Shown: piece after piece, positions 17,434 through 26,330 of the stretch | Layout of the letters: each line of letters starts with the position of its first letter | Position numbering within the stretch: the first letter of the stretch is position 1 | Assembly: GCA_036405815.1 (NCBI GenBank) | Contig: DASWWX010000034.1 | Span: 62,001-126,000 of the forward strand | Source of the DNA: Solimonas sp036405815 | GTDB lineage: Bacteria > Pseudomonadota > Gammaproteobacteria > Nevskiales > Nevskiaceae | Length of the DNA stretch: 64,000 nucleotides | Direction: 5' to 3' | Notes under the pieces: model-generated | What the model was told of the DNA's origin: nothing | Seen by the model: the letters and a program-made list of their open reading frames with translations, nothing else | The model's database searches: none | Program-made: the position numbers and the translations under genes

Positions 17434-17473
17434 CCGGACACCGACGGAGCGCCAGGCGCCCGGCGGTGTCCGG
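17434..17473 (-). terminator. hairpin after the glycine-zipper gene
   Basis: CCGGACACCG (17434-17443) pairs perfectly with CGGTGTCCGG (17464-17473), and an inner GCGCC/GGCGC stem is possible. It begins 8 bp beyond the stop of the gene at 17481-17933. There is no T-tract, so termination is uncertain. Confidence 0.4.
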
Positions 17474-17480
17474 CTTCGCC

Positions 17481-17933
17481 TCAATGGCGGCAATACCGAT
17501 CGTGCGCGTGTTGGTGCTTGTGGTGGCCGCGACCACGATGCTGCCCGTGGCGATCGCCGCGATCGCTGACGTAGTAGTAGCGCACCGGCTTGCGCGGTGC
17601 AGAGTCGTGATAGATCACGACCGGACGCGGCGGCGGTGCGTATCGATGCACGATCACCGGCTGTCGCGAATCGTAGTAATGCGCTTGATGGCGATGCCCG
17701 TGCGTCACGTAACGCGCATCGCCTCGACGATCGCGGTCGGCGATCTCCGCGCCCGCCACGGCGCCAAGCAATGCGCCGATGGCGGCGCCGGTCTGGCCGC
17801 CGACCTGATTGCCCACCACCCCGCCGGCCACACCACCGATGACGGCACCGACCACGCGCTCGTCGCCGGCCGATGCGGTGGCGGCAAAGCCGGCCATCGC
17901 GGTCGCAGCGAGCAGCAGAGAGACCTTCTTCAT
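17481..17933 (-). CDS. exported glycine-zipper 2TM domain protein
   Basis: A 150-residue protein. The signal peptide covers about residues 1-22 (MAGFAATASA before the mature part). A glycine-zipper segment (VVGAVIGGVAGGVVGNQVGG continuing to ALLGAVAGAEIADRDRR) resembles Rickettsia 17-kDa antigen/YmgG-like proteins. The C-terminal half is rich in His, Arg and Tyr, with clusters such as HGHRHQAHYY and RGHHKHQHAHDRYCRH that could bind metal. The ATG at 17933 is the only start that yields a signal peptide. Likely envelope protein; role unknown. The His-rich tail is not part of the usual glycine-zipper domain. Confidence 0.82.
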   Translation of the reverse strand: MKKVSLLLAATAMAGFAATASAGDERVVGAVIGGVAGGVVGNQVGGQTGAAIGALLGAVAGAEIADRDRRGDARYVTHGHRHQAHYYDSRQPVIVHRYAPPPRPVVIYHDSAPRKPVRYYYVSDRGDRHGQHRGRGHHKHQHAHDRYCRH

Positions 17934-18111
17934 GGCGCAACCTCGACACACTGGATTGATGCACTCGACGCTACCGCGATGATCTGAATCGCTCCTGAAC
18001 CTTGCAAGCTGAACGGGATGCAGCAACAGGCGAAGAACAGCGCTTTCTGGCGGCCACCGGACGCATCCAGTATCGTCGCCGCGCCTTTATTCACTGCCTG
18101 CGGAGCGATTC

Positions 18112-18906
18112 ATGCGATTCGACGACGTCCTCGCCAGCCTGACGCCAGAAGGACCGGAAGCCTGGGCCATCACGGTGACCGAGGACTGGGCGCAGGGCCG
18201 CACGGTGTTCGGCGGCATGCAGGCGGCGGTGGCCGTCGCGGCCTTGCGCCGCCTGGTGCCAGTCGAGGTGCCGCTACGCGTGGTGCAGACCACGTTCATC
18301 GCGCCGGTGCCGGCCGGCCGTCTGCAGTTGCGGGCGCGCGTACTGCGCAGCGGCAAGTCGGCGATTCATACCGAATGCCGCATCGTCGATGGCGACCAGA
18401 CGCTGTGCCTGGTCGTCGCGATCTTTGGCAGCGCTCGCGACTCTGCGCTGCGTTACGCACCGCAGCGCCCCGAGGCCCCGGGCGCCGACGATCCGAAGAA
18501 GGAACTGCCGTTCGTGCCCGGCATCGCGCCAGTGTTCACGCAGCATTTCCAGTTCCGCTGGAGCGAAGGCGGCTTTCCATACTGCGGCGCGAAGGAGCCG
18601 CGTACCAAGATCCACATCCGCCTGCGCGATGCCGGCCCGACGAACGACGCACACCTGGTCGCGCTTGCCGATGCCATTCCCAGCCCCGGCATCTCCGTGC
18701 TGAAGAAACCGGCGATGTCCAGCTCGCTGACCTGGACGCTGGAGCTGCTGGACCATGATTACGACTTCCCGCCCGAGGCCTTCTGGCGCATGGACGCCGA
18801 GGTCACCGGCGGTGGCGACGGCTACCTCGCGCAGACCGCGGCGCTGTGGAATCCCGCCGGGCGCCTCGCGGCGCTGTCGCGGCAATCCGTGGTCGTGTTC
18901 GGCTGA
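18112..18906 (+). CDS. acyl-CoA thioesterase, double hot-dog (TesB-like) family
   Basis: A 264-residue protein with two hot-dog halves. The first contains DWAQGRTVFGGMQAAVAVAA, the helix-containing motif of the fold, then VPLRVVQTTFIAPVPAGRL. The second ends with GYLAQTAALWNPAGRLAALS and QSVVVFG. This layout fits the proteobacterial acyl-CoA thioesterase family that hydrolyses fatty acyl-CoA to free acid and CoA in the cytoplasm. It stands alone, facing the TonB-dependent receptor gene. Which chain length it prefers cannot be read from the sequence. Confidence 0.85.
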   Translation: MRFDDVLASLTPEGPEAWAITVTEDWAQGRTVFGGMQAAVAVAALRRLVPVEVPLRVVQTTFIAPVPAGRLQLRARVLRSGKSAIHTECRIVDGDQTLCLVVAIFGSARDSALRYAPQRPEAPGADDPKKELPFVPGIAPVFTQHFQFRWSEGGFPYCGAKEPRTKIHIRLRDAGPTNDAHLVALADAIPSPGISVLKKPAMSSSLTWTLELLDHDYDFPPEAFWRMDAEVTGGGDGYLAQTAALWNPAGRLAALSRQSVVVFG

Positions 18907-18918
18907 CGGGCATGAAAA

Positions 18919-18947
18919 ATCCCGGTGCCGCATCGCGGCACCGGGAT
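18919..18947 (-). terminator. rho-independent terminator of the TonB-dependent receptor gene
   Basis: A perfect 13-bp stem ATCCCGGTGCCGC/GCGGCACCGGGAT with a 3-nt loop. Read on the minus strand it is followed directly by TTTTT, so it terminates the receptor transcript about 20 bp after its stop. It could also stop read-through from the thioesterase gene on the plus strand. Confidence 0.9.
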
Positions 18948-18966
18948 CGGCACTTCAGCGAACCGC

Positions 18967-21900
18967 CTAGAAGTTGGTGATCGACCGCACGTAGAACCCG
19001 CGGCTGCCCGGCAGTTCGTGCAGCGAGGCATCGAAGCTGTTGGTCAGCGACGAATAGGCTGCTGGCGGATCGGTGTCGAACAGGTTCAGCACGCCAATCA
19101 CGAACTTGGTCTGATAGGCCTCGACTTCATAGGATGCCTGCACGTCGTGATAGAACACGGCGTCGAGCTTGTGGATCGGGCCGAAGCGCGGACGCTCACC
19201 GGTGCACAGGCCGTATTCGCGGAACGACAGGACAGGGGTCGGATTCGCACCGCCGGCGGCAGCGCCCGGATCCTGACGGCCGTCGTCGCAGGGCTCGATC
19301 ACCGAGTGCACGTAGCGCGTGGTCCAGCTCGCTTCCAGCCCGCCACGCGAGTAGATCAGCGCCGCATTGGCCTTGAAGCGCGGAATCGCGCCGGCACCGC
19401 TGAACTCCTGACCCACCAGGCCTTCCGTGCGTTCGCCCTCGGCGGTCGGCACGGTGTTGTTGAAGGCGGTGACGTAGGCACCGTCCATCGTCACCGTGAA
19501 GCGGCCCAGGTTGTTCAGGAAAGCACCCGGCAACACCCACCGCAGGTTGACGTCGACGCCCTCGACTTCGGCCTTGGCGAAGTTGGTGGCGGTGTTGTCG
19601 ATGCGCGTGATGCTGCCGTCCGGCCCGCGCTGCACCTTGTCGCAAAGCGCACGACTGTCCGGATCGGCGCGATAGCACAGATCGAAAATCGCATCAGTAC
19701 CGACGAAGCTGATGAAGTCCCGCAAGCGGATGCGATACCAGTCGACCGTGATGTCGAAGTCCGACAGGAACGACGGGCTGAACACGAAGCCCGCGGTCAA
19801 CGAGCGCGCGGTTTCCGGATTCAGATCCGCGTTGCCACCGAACACCGTCGGCAACTGCGCGTTGAGCTGTTCGCCGGAGGCGCCGTCGGCGGTGCAGTTG
19901 GCCGCGGTGTTGGCGTTGAAATCGTCGCTGCCGCTATCGACCTCGCTACCGGCGCACGGATCCTGCACCTCGGGGAAACTGGTCACCGCACCGAGATACA
20001 GCTCCGTGACGCTGGGCGCACGAAACGCTTCGGAGTAGGTCGCACGCAGCATCAGATCATTGACCGGCCGGTATTCCAGACCAAACTTGCTGGACAGGTT
20101 GTCACCCAACTCATCGAAGTCGGAATAGCGCGCGGCCAGGCTCAGATTCAGGCTCTGTGCCAGGAACAGGTCGCTCAGCACGGGAACCGCCAGTTCGACG
20201 AAGGCCTCGCGCGCTTCATAACCGCCGCTCGTCGCGCTGGAGGCATTGGTGCTGCTGGTGCCGTTGACCTTGAGCGGATCCGGATTGCTGCGGAAATTCT
20301 CACGGCGCACTTCGACACCGGCAGCAACGCCGATCAGGCCGGGCAGGAACGCATCCGTGCCCGGAATCTGCGTCGAGCCGTTGATATAGAAATAGCGCTG
20401 CTGCTGGCGTGCCGTGTCATGCCCGACATAGGCGATGTAGCCGAGCATGTCGGCGGTGATGGTGCCGGGACCGCCGAACAGATCCAGTGGCACGCAACCC
20501 GCGGCGGCGGCCGGACGCGGCACCACGGTGCCATCGGGCAGCGTCGTGTCCACGCACTGATCGATCGGACCCAGCGCGCGCGCCACGCGGCTCATGTCCA
20601 CCAGACCGGCTTCGGTCGTCGCCAGCTTGCTCTCGGCATAAGCCGCACCCGCTTCCCAGGTGATCGGCATCGACAGTAGATCGAACATGCCATCGAAGCC
20701 GCCGCCGATGCGCAGCGTGTCGACGTCCTGCTCGAACTGGCGAGGCCCGAGTTCGACCATGCGCCGCAGGATCGCACCGGCTTCGGTCAGGCCCTGGCCG
20801 CCGGTGGAGTTACCGATGTCCTGCGGCGTGGTGCCCGCGATGTAGTACGGGCTGCGCGGGTTGGTGAAGTTGAACGGATTGGTCGAATCGACGTAGGCCA
20901 GATTGAACGGCGCCGGCAGCAGGTCGCCCACGCCCAACGGCGTCTGCGCCAGACGCTGCGCGGACTGACGCAGGTTGTACAGCACCTCGCTGGAGAAGCG
21001 GATGCCGCTGTCGAAGTTGTGGCTGAGCTGACCGAACAGACCGATGCGCTCCTGCGGCGTCAGCAGGTAGTTCACCGGCGCGAAGTTGAAGGAGTCGGTG
21101 TTCTGGTCGAAGCGCACGTAACGGCCGTCGGCGCTGCGGCGCGTCAGGTCGCACAGCGACACGCCAGCGGCGATCGGCAACGGCGGCAGCGCGGGATCGC
21201 CGCCGATCTGGCCGTTGACCACGTCGGAGGTCAGATCGCGGCAGGGGCTGGACTGCCCGCCCGCCAGACCGCCGTTGATCGCCGCGCCGTTGGTCGGCAG
21301 CGGCACGAACAGGAAACGACCGAAGGGCGTGAAGCCGCTGCCGCGCGACAGGCCAGTGCCGAAGGTCGGGATCGCAGTCATGTCGCGATCGCCGGCGAGC
21401 AGCTCGTTCTGCTTGACGTAGCTGACGTCGATGAAGCTGCTCGACTTGTCGTTGGCTGCACCCACCGCATAGCTGAAGGACTGCGTCAGACCGCCGCCGT
21501 CTTCGTAACCCTGCACCTGGGCACGCAGTTCGGCACCCTGGAAATCGCGGCGCGTCTTGATGTTGACGACGCCCGCGATCGCATCGGAACCATACACCGC
21601 CGAGGCGCCGTCCTTGAGCACTTCGATGCTCTCGATGATCGAGATCGGGATGGTATTGAGGTCGACCGAGTTGGAACGCAGCTGCGACAGGCCGTTGACC
21701 CAGCGCCGGCCGTTGACCAGCACCAGCACGCGTCCCGAACCCAGATTGCGCAGGTCGATTTCGGTGGAGCCGTCGCCGCCGTTGTTGAAGGCAGTGTTGA
21801 GCGCAGCGCCGGCCTGCGGCAGGTCCTGCAGCAGATCGCCGATCGACGTCAGGCCGCTACGCTCGATGTCCTTGCGCGTGACGCGCAGCACCGGCTGCGC

Positions 21901-22221
21901 ACCTTCGAAGTCGCTGCGGCGGATGCGCGAGCCCGTGACTTCGATCGCGTCGAGTCGGGCGGTCCCCGGCTCCAGCTTCTCTTCCACCGGCGTCTCGATG
22001 CGCAGGGATTCGACGCTGACGGTATCGACCGGCCCGGCCGGCTCGACCACGTCGGTCGCCTCGGGCACCGCGGCCTCGTCGGCCAGTTCCAGCACCTCGA
22101 CCTGATCTTGCGCGTCCTCCGCGTCCTCCGTATCCGGGCCCTGCGCCAGCGCCGCCGGCACCAGCCCCGCACACAGCCACAACGCTACCGGCCCCAGCCG
22201 GCGCCCCCAAACGGTTCCCAT
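18967..22221 (-). CDS. TonB-dependent outer-membrane receptor
   Basis: A 1084-residue receptor. The signal peptide covers about residues 1-26 (LVPAALAQ). An acidic stretch follows (DTEDAEDAQDQVEVLELADE) and about 60 more linker residues. The TonB-dependent plug begins near IEVTGSRIRRSDFEGAQPVL and contains LVLVNGRRWVNGL and SIEVLKDGASAVYGSDAIAG. The barrel ends with FDASLHELPGSRGFYVRSIT and a terminal aromatic Phe. The SRGFYV and DLNTIP-type motifs are typical of the large receptor family expanded in Xanthomonas, Caulobacter and Nevskiales for carbohydrates and other organics. No ligand gene lies next to it. A 13-bp stem terminator follows. The AGGGAGCAGGACC ribosome-binding region lies just before the ATG. 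Confidence 0.93.
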   Translation of the reverse strand: MGTVWGRRLGPVALWLCAGLVPAALAQGPDTEDAEDAQDQVEVLELADEAAVPEATDVVEPAGPVDTVSVESLRIETPVEEKLEPGTARLDAIEVTGSRIRRSDFEGAQPVLRVTRKDIERSGLTSIGDLLQDLPQAGAALNTAFNNGGDGSTEIDLRNLGSGRVLVLVNGRRWVNGLSQLRSNSVDLNTIPISIIESIEVLKDGASAVYGSDAIAGVVNIKTRRDFQGAELRAQVQGYEDGGGLTQSFSYAVGAANDKSSSFIDVSYVKQNELLAGDRDMTAIPTFGTGLSRGSGFTPFGRFLFVPLPTNGAAINGGLAGGQSSPCRDLTSDVVNGQIGGDPALPPLPIAAGVSLCDLTRRSADGRYVRFDQNTDSFNFAPVNYLLTPQERIGLFGQLSHNFDSGIRFSSEVLYNLRQSAQRLAQTPLGVGDLLPAPFNLAYVDSTNPFNFTNPRSPYYIAGTTPQDIGNSTGGQGLTEAGAILRRMVELGPRQFEQDVDTLRIGGGFDGMFDLLSMPITWEAGAAYAESKLATTEAGLVDMSRVARALGPIDQCVDTTLPDGTVVPRPAAAAGCVPLDLFGGPGTITADMLGYIAYVGHDTARQQQRYFYINGSTQIPGTDAFLPGLIGVAAGVEVRRENFRSNPDPLKVNGTSSTNASSATSGGYEAREAFVELAVPVLSDLFLAQSLNLSLAARYSDFDELGDNLSSKFGLEYRPVNDLMLRATYSEAFRAPSVTELYLGAVTSFPEVQDPCAGSEVDSGSDDFNANTAANCTADGASGEQLNAQLPTVFGGNADLNPETARSLTAGFVFSPSFLSDFDITVDWYRIRLRDFISFVGTDAIFDLCYRADPDSRALCDKVQRGPDGSITRIDNTATNFAKAEVEGVDVNLRWVLPGAFLNNLGRFTVTMDGAYVTAFNNTVPTAEGERTEGLVGQEFSGAGAIPRFKANAALIYSRGGLEASWTTRYVHSVIEPCDDGRQDPGAAAGGANPTPVLSFREYGLCTGERPRFGPIHKLDAVFYHDVQASYEVEAYQTKFVIGVLNLFDTDPPAAYSSLTNSFDASLHELPGSRGFYVRSITNF

Positions 22222-22543
22222 GGTCCTGCTCCCTGATGCTCAACGGCGTCGGACAAGATGCCGCGCCATTTTGTGTAGGAATATTCTTACCGAGCCTGCG
22301 CGCGCACAAGCCGGGACTTTCACCTAGACGAGGCAGGGTCGCGACGCCGGCCCCGAATCCCGATGCAATCACGCGCCGGCACGACGAGCGCGCGGCGCAG
22401 GTTCAGCCGCGCGTCGGGGCGGACGTCGCATGCTGTAACGGCGCACCCCGGGTGCCGCCACATCCCCTGTGTGCCGCCTATGGGGTCACCGCCCCTTGGC
22501 CTTCATGCAAAGCTAGGCCCAGCCCCTTCAACCGAGATCACCC
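22222..22543. other. 322-bp divergent intergenic region
   Basis: This separates the start of the TonB-dependent receptor gene from that of the FMN reductase gene, so it must hold both promoters. I see an 8-bp palindrome GAATATTC near 22278-22285, but no convincing -35/-10 pair on either strand and no further gene. Confidence 0.5.
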
Positions 22544-23101
22544 ATGTCCGAAACCGTCCATGTCCTCGCCTTCTGCGGCAGCCTGCGCAAGGGTTCGTAC
22601 AACGCCGCCGCGCTGCGGGCCGCCGAGGCCCTGGCCCCGACCGGCATGCACCTGGAGATCGCCGAGATCCGCGACGTGCCACCGTACGATGCCGACGAAC
22701 AAGCCGAGGGCTTCCCCGAATCGGTGCAGCGTCTGGAACGCCAGATCCGCAAGGCCGACGCGCTGCTGTTCGCCACGCCCGAGTACAACTACTCGGTGCC
22801 CGGCGTGCTGAAGAATGCGATCGACTGGATTTCGCGCGTCAAGAACCAGCCGTTTGCCGGCAAACCCGCCGGCATCCTCGGCGCCAGCGGCGGCCCGGTC
22901 GGCACCGCACGCGCGCAATATCACCTGCGACAGATCGGCGTGTTCCTGGATCTGCGCTTCATGAACAAGCCCGAGGTGATGATCGGCAGTGCACAGGACC
23001 GCTTCGATGCCGACGGCACGCTCACCGATGTCCGCACGCGCGAATTTCTGGAAAAATTCATGCTCGCGCTGCGCGACTGGACCCTGGCGCAGCGCCGCTG
23101 A
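22544..23101 (+). CDS. NADPH-dependent FMN reductase family protein (ChrR/azoreductase-like)
   Basis: A 185-residue flavodoxin-fold enzyme. The FMN phosphate loop is at residues 11-19 (CGSLRKGSY). The second family signature, ATPEYNYSVPGVLKNAIDWISR, follows as ATPEYNYSVPG and KNAIDWISR, with a further glycine loop ILGASGGPVGTARAQ. These proteins use NADPH to reduce quinones, chromate or azo dyes by two electrons and limit redox cycling. The gene is followed after 23 bp by the DUF1993 gene in the same direction, so they are probably co-transcribed. Cytoplasmic. Confidence 0.92.
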   Translation: MSETVHVLAFCGSLRKGSYNAAALRAAEALAPTGMHLEIAEIRDVPPYDADEQAEGFPESVQRLERQIRKADALLFATPEYNYSVPGVLKNAIDWISRVKNQPFAGKPAGILGASGGPVGTARAQYHLRQIGVFLDLRFMNKPEVMIGSAQDRFDADGTLTDVRTREFLEKFMLALRDWTLAQRR

Positions 23102-23124
23102 CCTTCCACCATCCGGAGCACCCG

Positions 23125-23634
23125 ATGAGCCTGTCGATGTACGCGCTGAGCGTGCCGAACCTGCAGCGCCTGCTGCGCAACCTGCGCACGATCCTCGAAA
23201 AAGGGGCGGCGCACGCCGAGGTCCACAAGATCGAGCCAGCCGCGTTGCTGGGCTTCCGCCTGTTTCCGGACATGTATCCGCTGACGCGCCAGGTGCAGAT
23301 CGCCACCGACATGGCCAAGGGCTGCGCCGCGCGCCTGGGCGGCGTCGACGTGCCGCGCTACGAGGACAACGAAACCGCGTTCGACACGTTGTTAGCGCGC
23401 ATCGACAAGACGCTGGCCTTCATCGACAGCGTGCCGGCCGCCGGCTTCGACGGCGCCCAGGCACGCGAGATCGTCATGAAGACACCGCGCAGCGAACTGC
23501 GCTTCGCCAATGGCGTCGAGTATCTGCAGGGCTTCGTACTGCCAAACCTGCATTTCCACTGCACCACCGCCTACAACATCCTGCGTCACAACGGCGTGGT
23601 GCTGAGCAAGCAGGATTATCTCGGTGGGATCTGA
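23125..23634 (+). CDS. DUF1993 family protein
   Basis: A 169-residue protein. The start MSLSMYALSVPNLQRLLRNL is the standard beginning of DUF1993 proteins. Conserved blocks RLFPDMYPLTRQVQIATDMAK, shown here as FPDMYPL and QVQIATD, and the C-terminal FHCTTAYNILRHNGV also match. The family is a four-helix bundle of the DinB/YfiT type. The conserved His residues in LHFHCTTAYNILRHNG may bind metal. Function unknown. It ends with a 19-bp tail overlap with the convergent gene at 23616. The ATG at 23125 has a GGAGCACCCG region upstream. Confidence 0.88.
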   Translation: MSLSMYALSVPNLQRLLRNLRTILEKGAAHAEVHKIEPAALLGFRLFPDMYPLTRQVQIATDMAKGCAARLGGVDVPRYEDNETAFDTLLARIDKTLAFIDSVPAAGFDGAQAREIVMKTPRSELRFANGVEYLQGFVLPNLHFHCTTAYNILRHNGVVLSKQDYLGGI

Positions 23635-24707
23635 GCCAGCAGCGCCGTCGCTTCCGGCGACCGGTAGAACGGTTCCAGATGCTGCCGCAGCAACGGCAGC
23701 AACAGTTTCTTGCGCTGCAGGACCTGCATCGCCTTCGGCGCGTAGCGCTGCGCTTCCTCGATCATGATCTCGCGCGTGATGCCGAGATCGTCGAGCAGTT
23801 CGGCCAGCGTGCGCTTGCCGTACTTGACGAAGAAACGGTCGATCCCGGCCTCGATCAGCACCCGGTAGTAGACCGTCTTGCGCAGCACGCGCCAGTACTC
23901 GTAACCGGTCACGAACAGGGATTCCAGCTCGTCGGCCGACACATCGTCGCGCAGCGACGATAGCGGCAGGTCCTTGAGCCGCGACCAAGCGTCCAGCGAG
24001 GCTTCGCGCAGCGCATCCTCGTCGAGCGTCTTGAGCAGGAAATCGGCACTGCGCCGCGTTACGCCGCCGACGCTCTGGCCGATGTAGCGCCGCAGCCCTT
24101 CCTCGATCGAGGCCTCCAGCCGCGGGCTGGCCTTGTCGAGCAATGCCTTGCCCAGCGCCAGCGCCGAGCGCGCGCCGGGAATGTGGCGTGTCACCGCGTT
24201 CTCGGCGAGGTAGCCGCGGATGCCGTGGTAGAGCAGATCGGAGACGAACTCCGAGTAGATCGGACTGCCGAGCACGCCGCGCACCAGGCGCTCGCGCAGA
24301 TCGCGAAGTTCCAGGCCCTGATCCAGCATCGCGCGGAACTGCGCATCCGGCAGCACGTCGACGAAACGCGTGTCGGCGTGGATCGGGTGGCCGTGCACAT
24401 CGACCGCGATCTCGGCGACCAGCTCGGGCAGCCCCCCACCCAGATCGAGTTCGGCGGCATAGGCGCAGGCACTGGCCTTGACCGCCTCGACGCCAACCGC
24501 CTCGCCGAGCTTGAGCCGGCCGGCGACGTCCAGGCCGCTGTCGACCAACGACTCGATCCACACCGTCAGCGCCGCACCGTCGAGTCGTGCCGCAATGAAC
24601 TGCACTTGCGCCTCGAGCAGGGCCGAGGCCAGCGGCGACAGCGGCGCGACGGCGGGCGCAGCAGCGGGTTTGGCAGCGGACGAGGCGGTTTTCTTGCGGG
24701 CGGCCAT
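23616..24707 (-). CDS. conserved hypothetical protein, 363 residues
   Basis: I do not recognise a named family. The protein starts with an Ala/Lys-rich tail (MAARKKTASSAAKPAAAPAV), followed by a mostly helical body without a signal peptide or membrane span, so it is probably cytoplasmic. Distinct blocks include AVDVHGHPIHADTRFVDVLP, SEFVSDLLYHGIRGYLAENA and FVKYGKRTLAELLDDLGITR. The codon and amino-acid usage resembles that of the real genes around it, and there are no internal frame problems. It is a single gene convergent with the DUF1993 gene (19-bp overlap) and divergent from the CAP-domain gene. Similar uncharacterised proteins seem to occur in other gammaproteobacteria, from general impression only. 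Confidence 0.75.
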   Translation of the reverse strand: MAARKKTASSAAKPAAAPAVAPLSPLASALLEAQVQFIAARLDGAALTVWIESLVDSGLDVAGRLKLGEAVGVEAVKASACAYAAELDLGGGLPELVAEIAVDVHGHPIHADTRFVDVLPDAQFRAMLDQGLELRDLRERLVRGVLGSPIYSEFVSDLLYHGIRGYLAENAVTRHIPGARSALALGKALLDKASPRLEASIEEGLRRYIGQSVGGVTRRSADFLLKTLDEDALREASLDAWSRLKDLPLSSLRDDVSADELESLFVTGYEYWRVLRKTVYYRVLIEAGIDRFFVKYGKRTLAELLDDLGITREIMIEEAQRYAPKAMQVLQRKKLLLPLLRQHLEPFYRSPEATALLAQIPPR

Positions 24708-24801
24708 CGAAGACTCCGGAAAGGGATCGCAGCAATAGCACAGCCCCAGCGGCGCGACAGTGGCTGCGGCGGCAGGACGGCTGCGTTATCTTTGCCAGAC
24801 C

Positions 24802-25410
24802 ATGAAACGTCTCCTGCTCCTGCTTGCGCTCGTCGCCCCCGCCGCCTTCGCCAATACGCAGCCGGCCGATTACGCCGGCATGCTGGAAGGCCACAACGCG
24901 CTGCGCGTCGCGCTGAAGCTACCGCCGCTGCGTTGGTCCACCACCGCGGCGCAGCAGGCCCAGTCCTGGGCGGATCGCCTCGCCGCCGAAGGCTGCGCGC
25001 TGCGCTACAACCCGGACGATCGCCGGCGCGAACTGTACGGCGAGAACATCCTCAAGGCCTGGTCGCAGCAGCCGTATCAGGGCTGGCGCCGCACGCCGGC
25101 CGACGTGGTGCAGCGCTGGCAGGAAGAGGCGCGCTACTACGATCACGCCACGCACACCTGCCGCGCGCCAGCCGGCAAACAGTGCGGCCAATATCTGCAG
25201 ATGATCTGGGAAACGACCGAGGTCATGGGCTGTGGCCGAGCGCGATGCTCGACGTCCGAAGTCTGGGTCTGCAACTACACGCCGCGCGGCAATCAGGAAG
25301 ACCTGAAGCCCTACGGCAATCCGCCGCCACCCCCGCCGGCACCGGAAGTCGCGGTGGGCGCGCTGGAGTGCCGCATCCAGGTTGGCGCGGGCGACGACCT
25401 GCCGCGCTGA
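24802..25410 (+). CDS. exported CAP/SCP-PR1 domain protein
   Basis: A 202-residue secreted protein. The signal peptide covers about residues 1-18 (LVAPAAFA). The CAP domain starts at YAGMLEGHNALRVALKLPPL, with the conserved LEGHNALR His, then QSWADRLAAEGCALRY, YGENIL, and the CAP signatures CGQYLQMIWETTEVMGCG and VWVCNYTPRGN. The domain has Cys residues that can form the usual disulfides. The C-terminus has a PPPPPP run and about 20 further residues. CAP proteins in bacteria are extracytoplasmic, and their biochemical role is mostly unknown. The ATG at 24802 is chosen because it gives the signal peptide. Confidence 0.88.
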   Translation: MKRLLLLLALVAPAAFANTQPADYAGMLEGHNALRVALKLPPLRWSTTAAQQAQSWADRLAAEGCALRYNPDDRRRELYGENILKAWSQQPYQGWRRTPADVVQRWQEEARYYDHATHTCRAPAGKQCGQYLQMIWETTEVMGCGRARCSTSEVWVCNYTPRGNQEDLKPYGNPPPPPPAPEVAVGALECRIQVGAGDDLPR

Positions 25411-25466
25411 CGCGGCGCTACGCCGACGCGGCATTGCGCGTCGGCTTCTTTAGTCAGGAGAGCCGC

Positions 25467-26273
25467 ATGCACCTGCCCCGCTGGTTTGCCCGCTGCACCG
25501 GTATCGCCCTCATGTCCGTATCCGCCTCCGGCGTCGCGGCGCCGGTAGAGAAAGCCGTCGACTACGCCATCGAAGGCCAGCCGCATCGCGGTTACCTGGT
25601 CTACGACAACGCCGTGACGACCACGCGCCCGTTGCTCGTGCTGGTGCCCAACTGGCTCGGTACCAATGCCGCGAACCGCAAGCAGGCGGCGGAGATCGCC
25701 GGCAAGGATTACGTCGTGTTCGTCGCCGACATGTTCGGCCGCGACCGGCAACCGGCCGATACCACGGCGGCCGGCAAGGCGGTCGGCGCGCTGTACGGCG
25801 ATCGTGCGCTGCTGCGCACCCGCGTCACCGCCGCCAAGCGCGAGGCGCTGGCACAGATCAAGCGCGCCAAACTGCCGGCCGACCCGGCGCGCGTCGCAGC
25901 GATCGGCTTCTGCTTCGGCGGTGCCAGCGTGCTGGAACTGGCACGCACCGGCGACGATGTGGCGGCCGTCGTCTCCTTCCACGGCAATCTGTCGCTGGAA
26001 GCGCCGGCCGAGAATCAGCCGATCCGCACGCGCATCCTCGCGCTGCATGGCGATGCCGATCCGTACGTACCGGCAGCGCAGGTGGAAGCCTTCCTGACGG
26101 AGATGCGCGCCGCCAAGCCGGACTGGCAGCTGGTCAGCTACGGTGGCGCGGTGCATTCCTTCACCGACCCGGACGCCAACCTGCCAGGCCAGGCGATGTA
26201 CGACGCGAGGATCGCCAAGCGCGCGTTCGACGAGATGCGCCGCTTCCTCGACGAAGCGTTCGCGGCACGCTGA
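25467..26273 (+). CDS. exported dienelactone-hydrolase family protein
   Basis: A 268-residue alpha/beta hydrolase with a signal peptide (about residues 1-27, ending ASGVAA). The nucleophile elbow GFCFGGA carries Cys, as in dienelactone hydrolase; the acid is Asp in LHGDADPYVP and the base His in GGAVHSFTDP. Dienelactone hydrolases open lactones in chlorocatechol breakdown, but many paralogues act on unknown esters, and an exported form suggests an envelope substrate. CAGGAG lies 6 nt before the ATG. The gene is in line with the CAP-domain gene, 56 bp downstream. Confidence 0.88.
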   Translation: MHLPRWFARCTGIALMSVSASGVAAPVEKAVDYAIEGQPHRGYLVYDNAVTTTRPLLVLVPNWLGTNAANRKQAAEIAGKDYVVFVADMFGRDRQPADTTAAGKAVGALYGDRALLRTRVTAAKREALAQIKRAKLPADPARVAAIGFCFGGASVLELARTGDDVAAVVSFHGNLSLEAPAENQPIRTRILALHGDADPYVPAAQVEAFLTEMRAAKPDWQLVSYGGAVHSFTDPDANLPGQAMYDARIAKRAFDEMRRFLDEAFAAR

Positions 26274-26295
26274 TCGCGGCGTCCGGTCACACGCA

Positions 26296-26315
26296 CGGCG
26301 CGGCGCCCCGCGCCG
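26296..26315. terminator. hairpin between convergent genes
   Basis: CGGCGCGG (26296-26303) pairs with CCGCGCCG (26308-26315) around a 4-nt loop, between the convergent dienelactone-hydrolase and cupin genes. No T-tract on either side, so efficiency is uncertain. Confidence 0.4.
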
Positions 26316-26330
26316 CTGCCGGTGCGTCCA

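Noticed and set aside
18087..18933. Minus-strand frames over the thioesterase gene
   Set aside because: The plus-strand gene has a hot-dog fold motif and a better start; the others are shadows.
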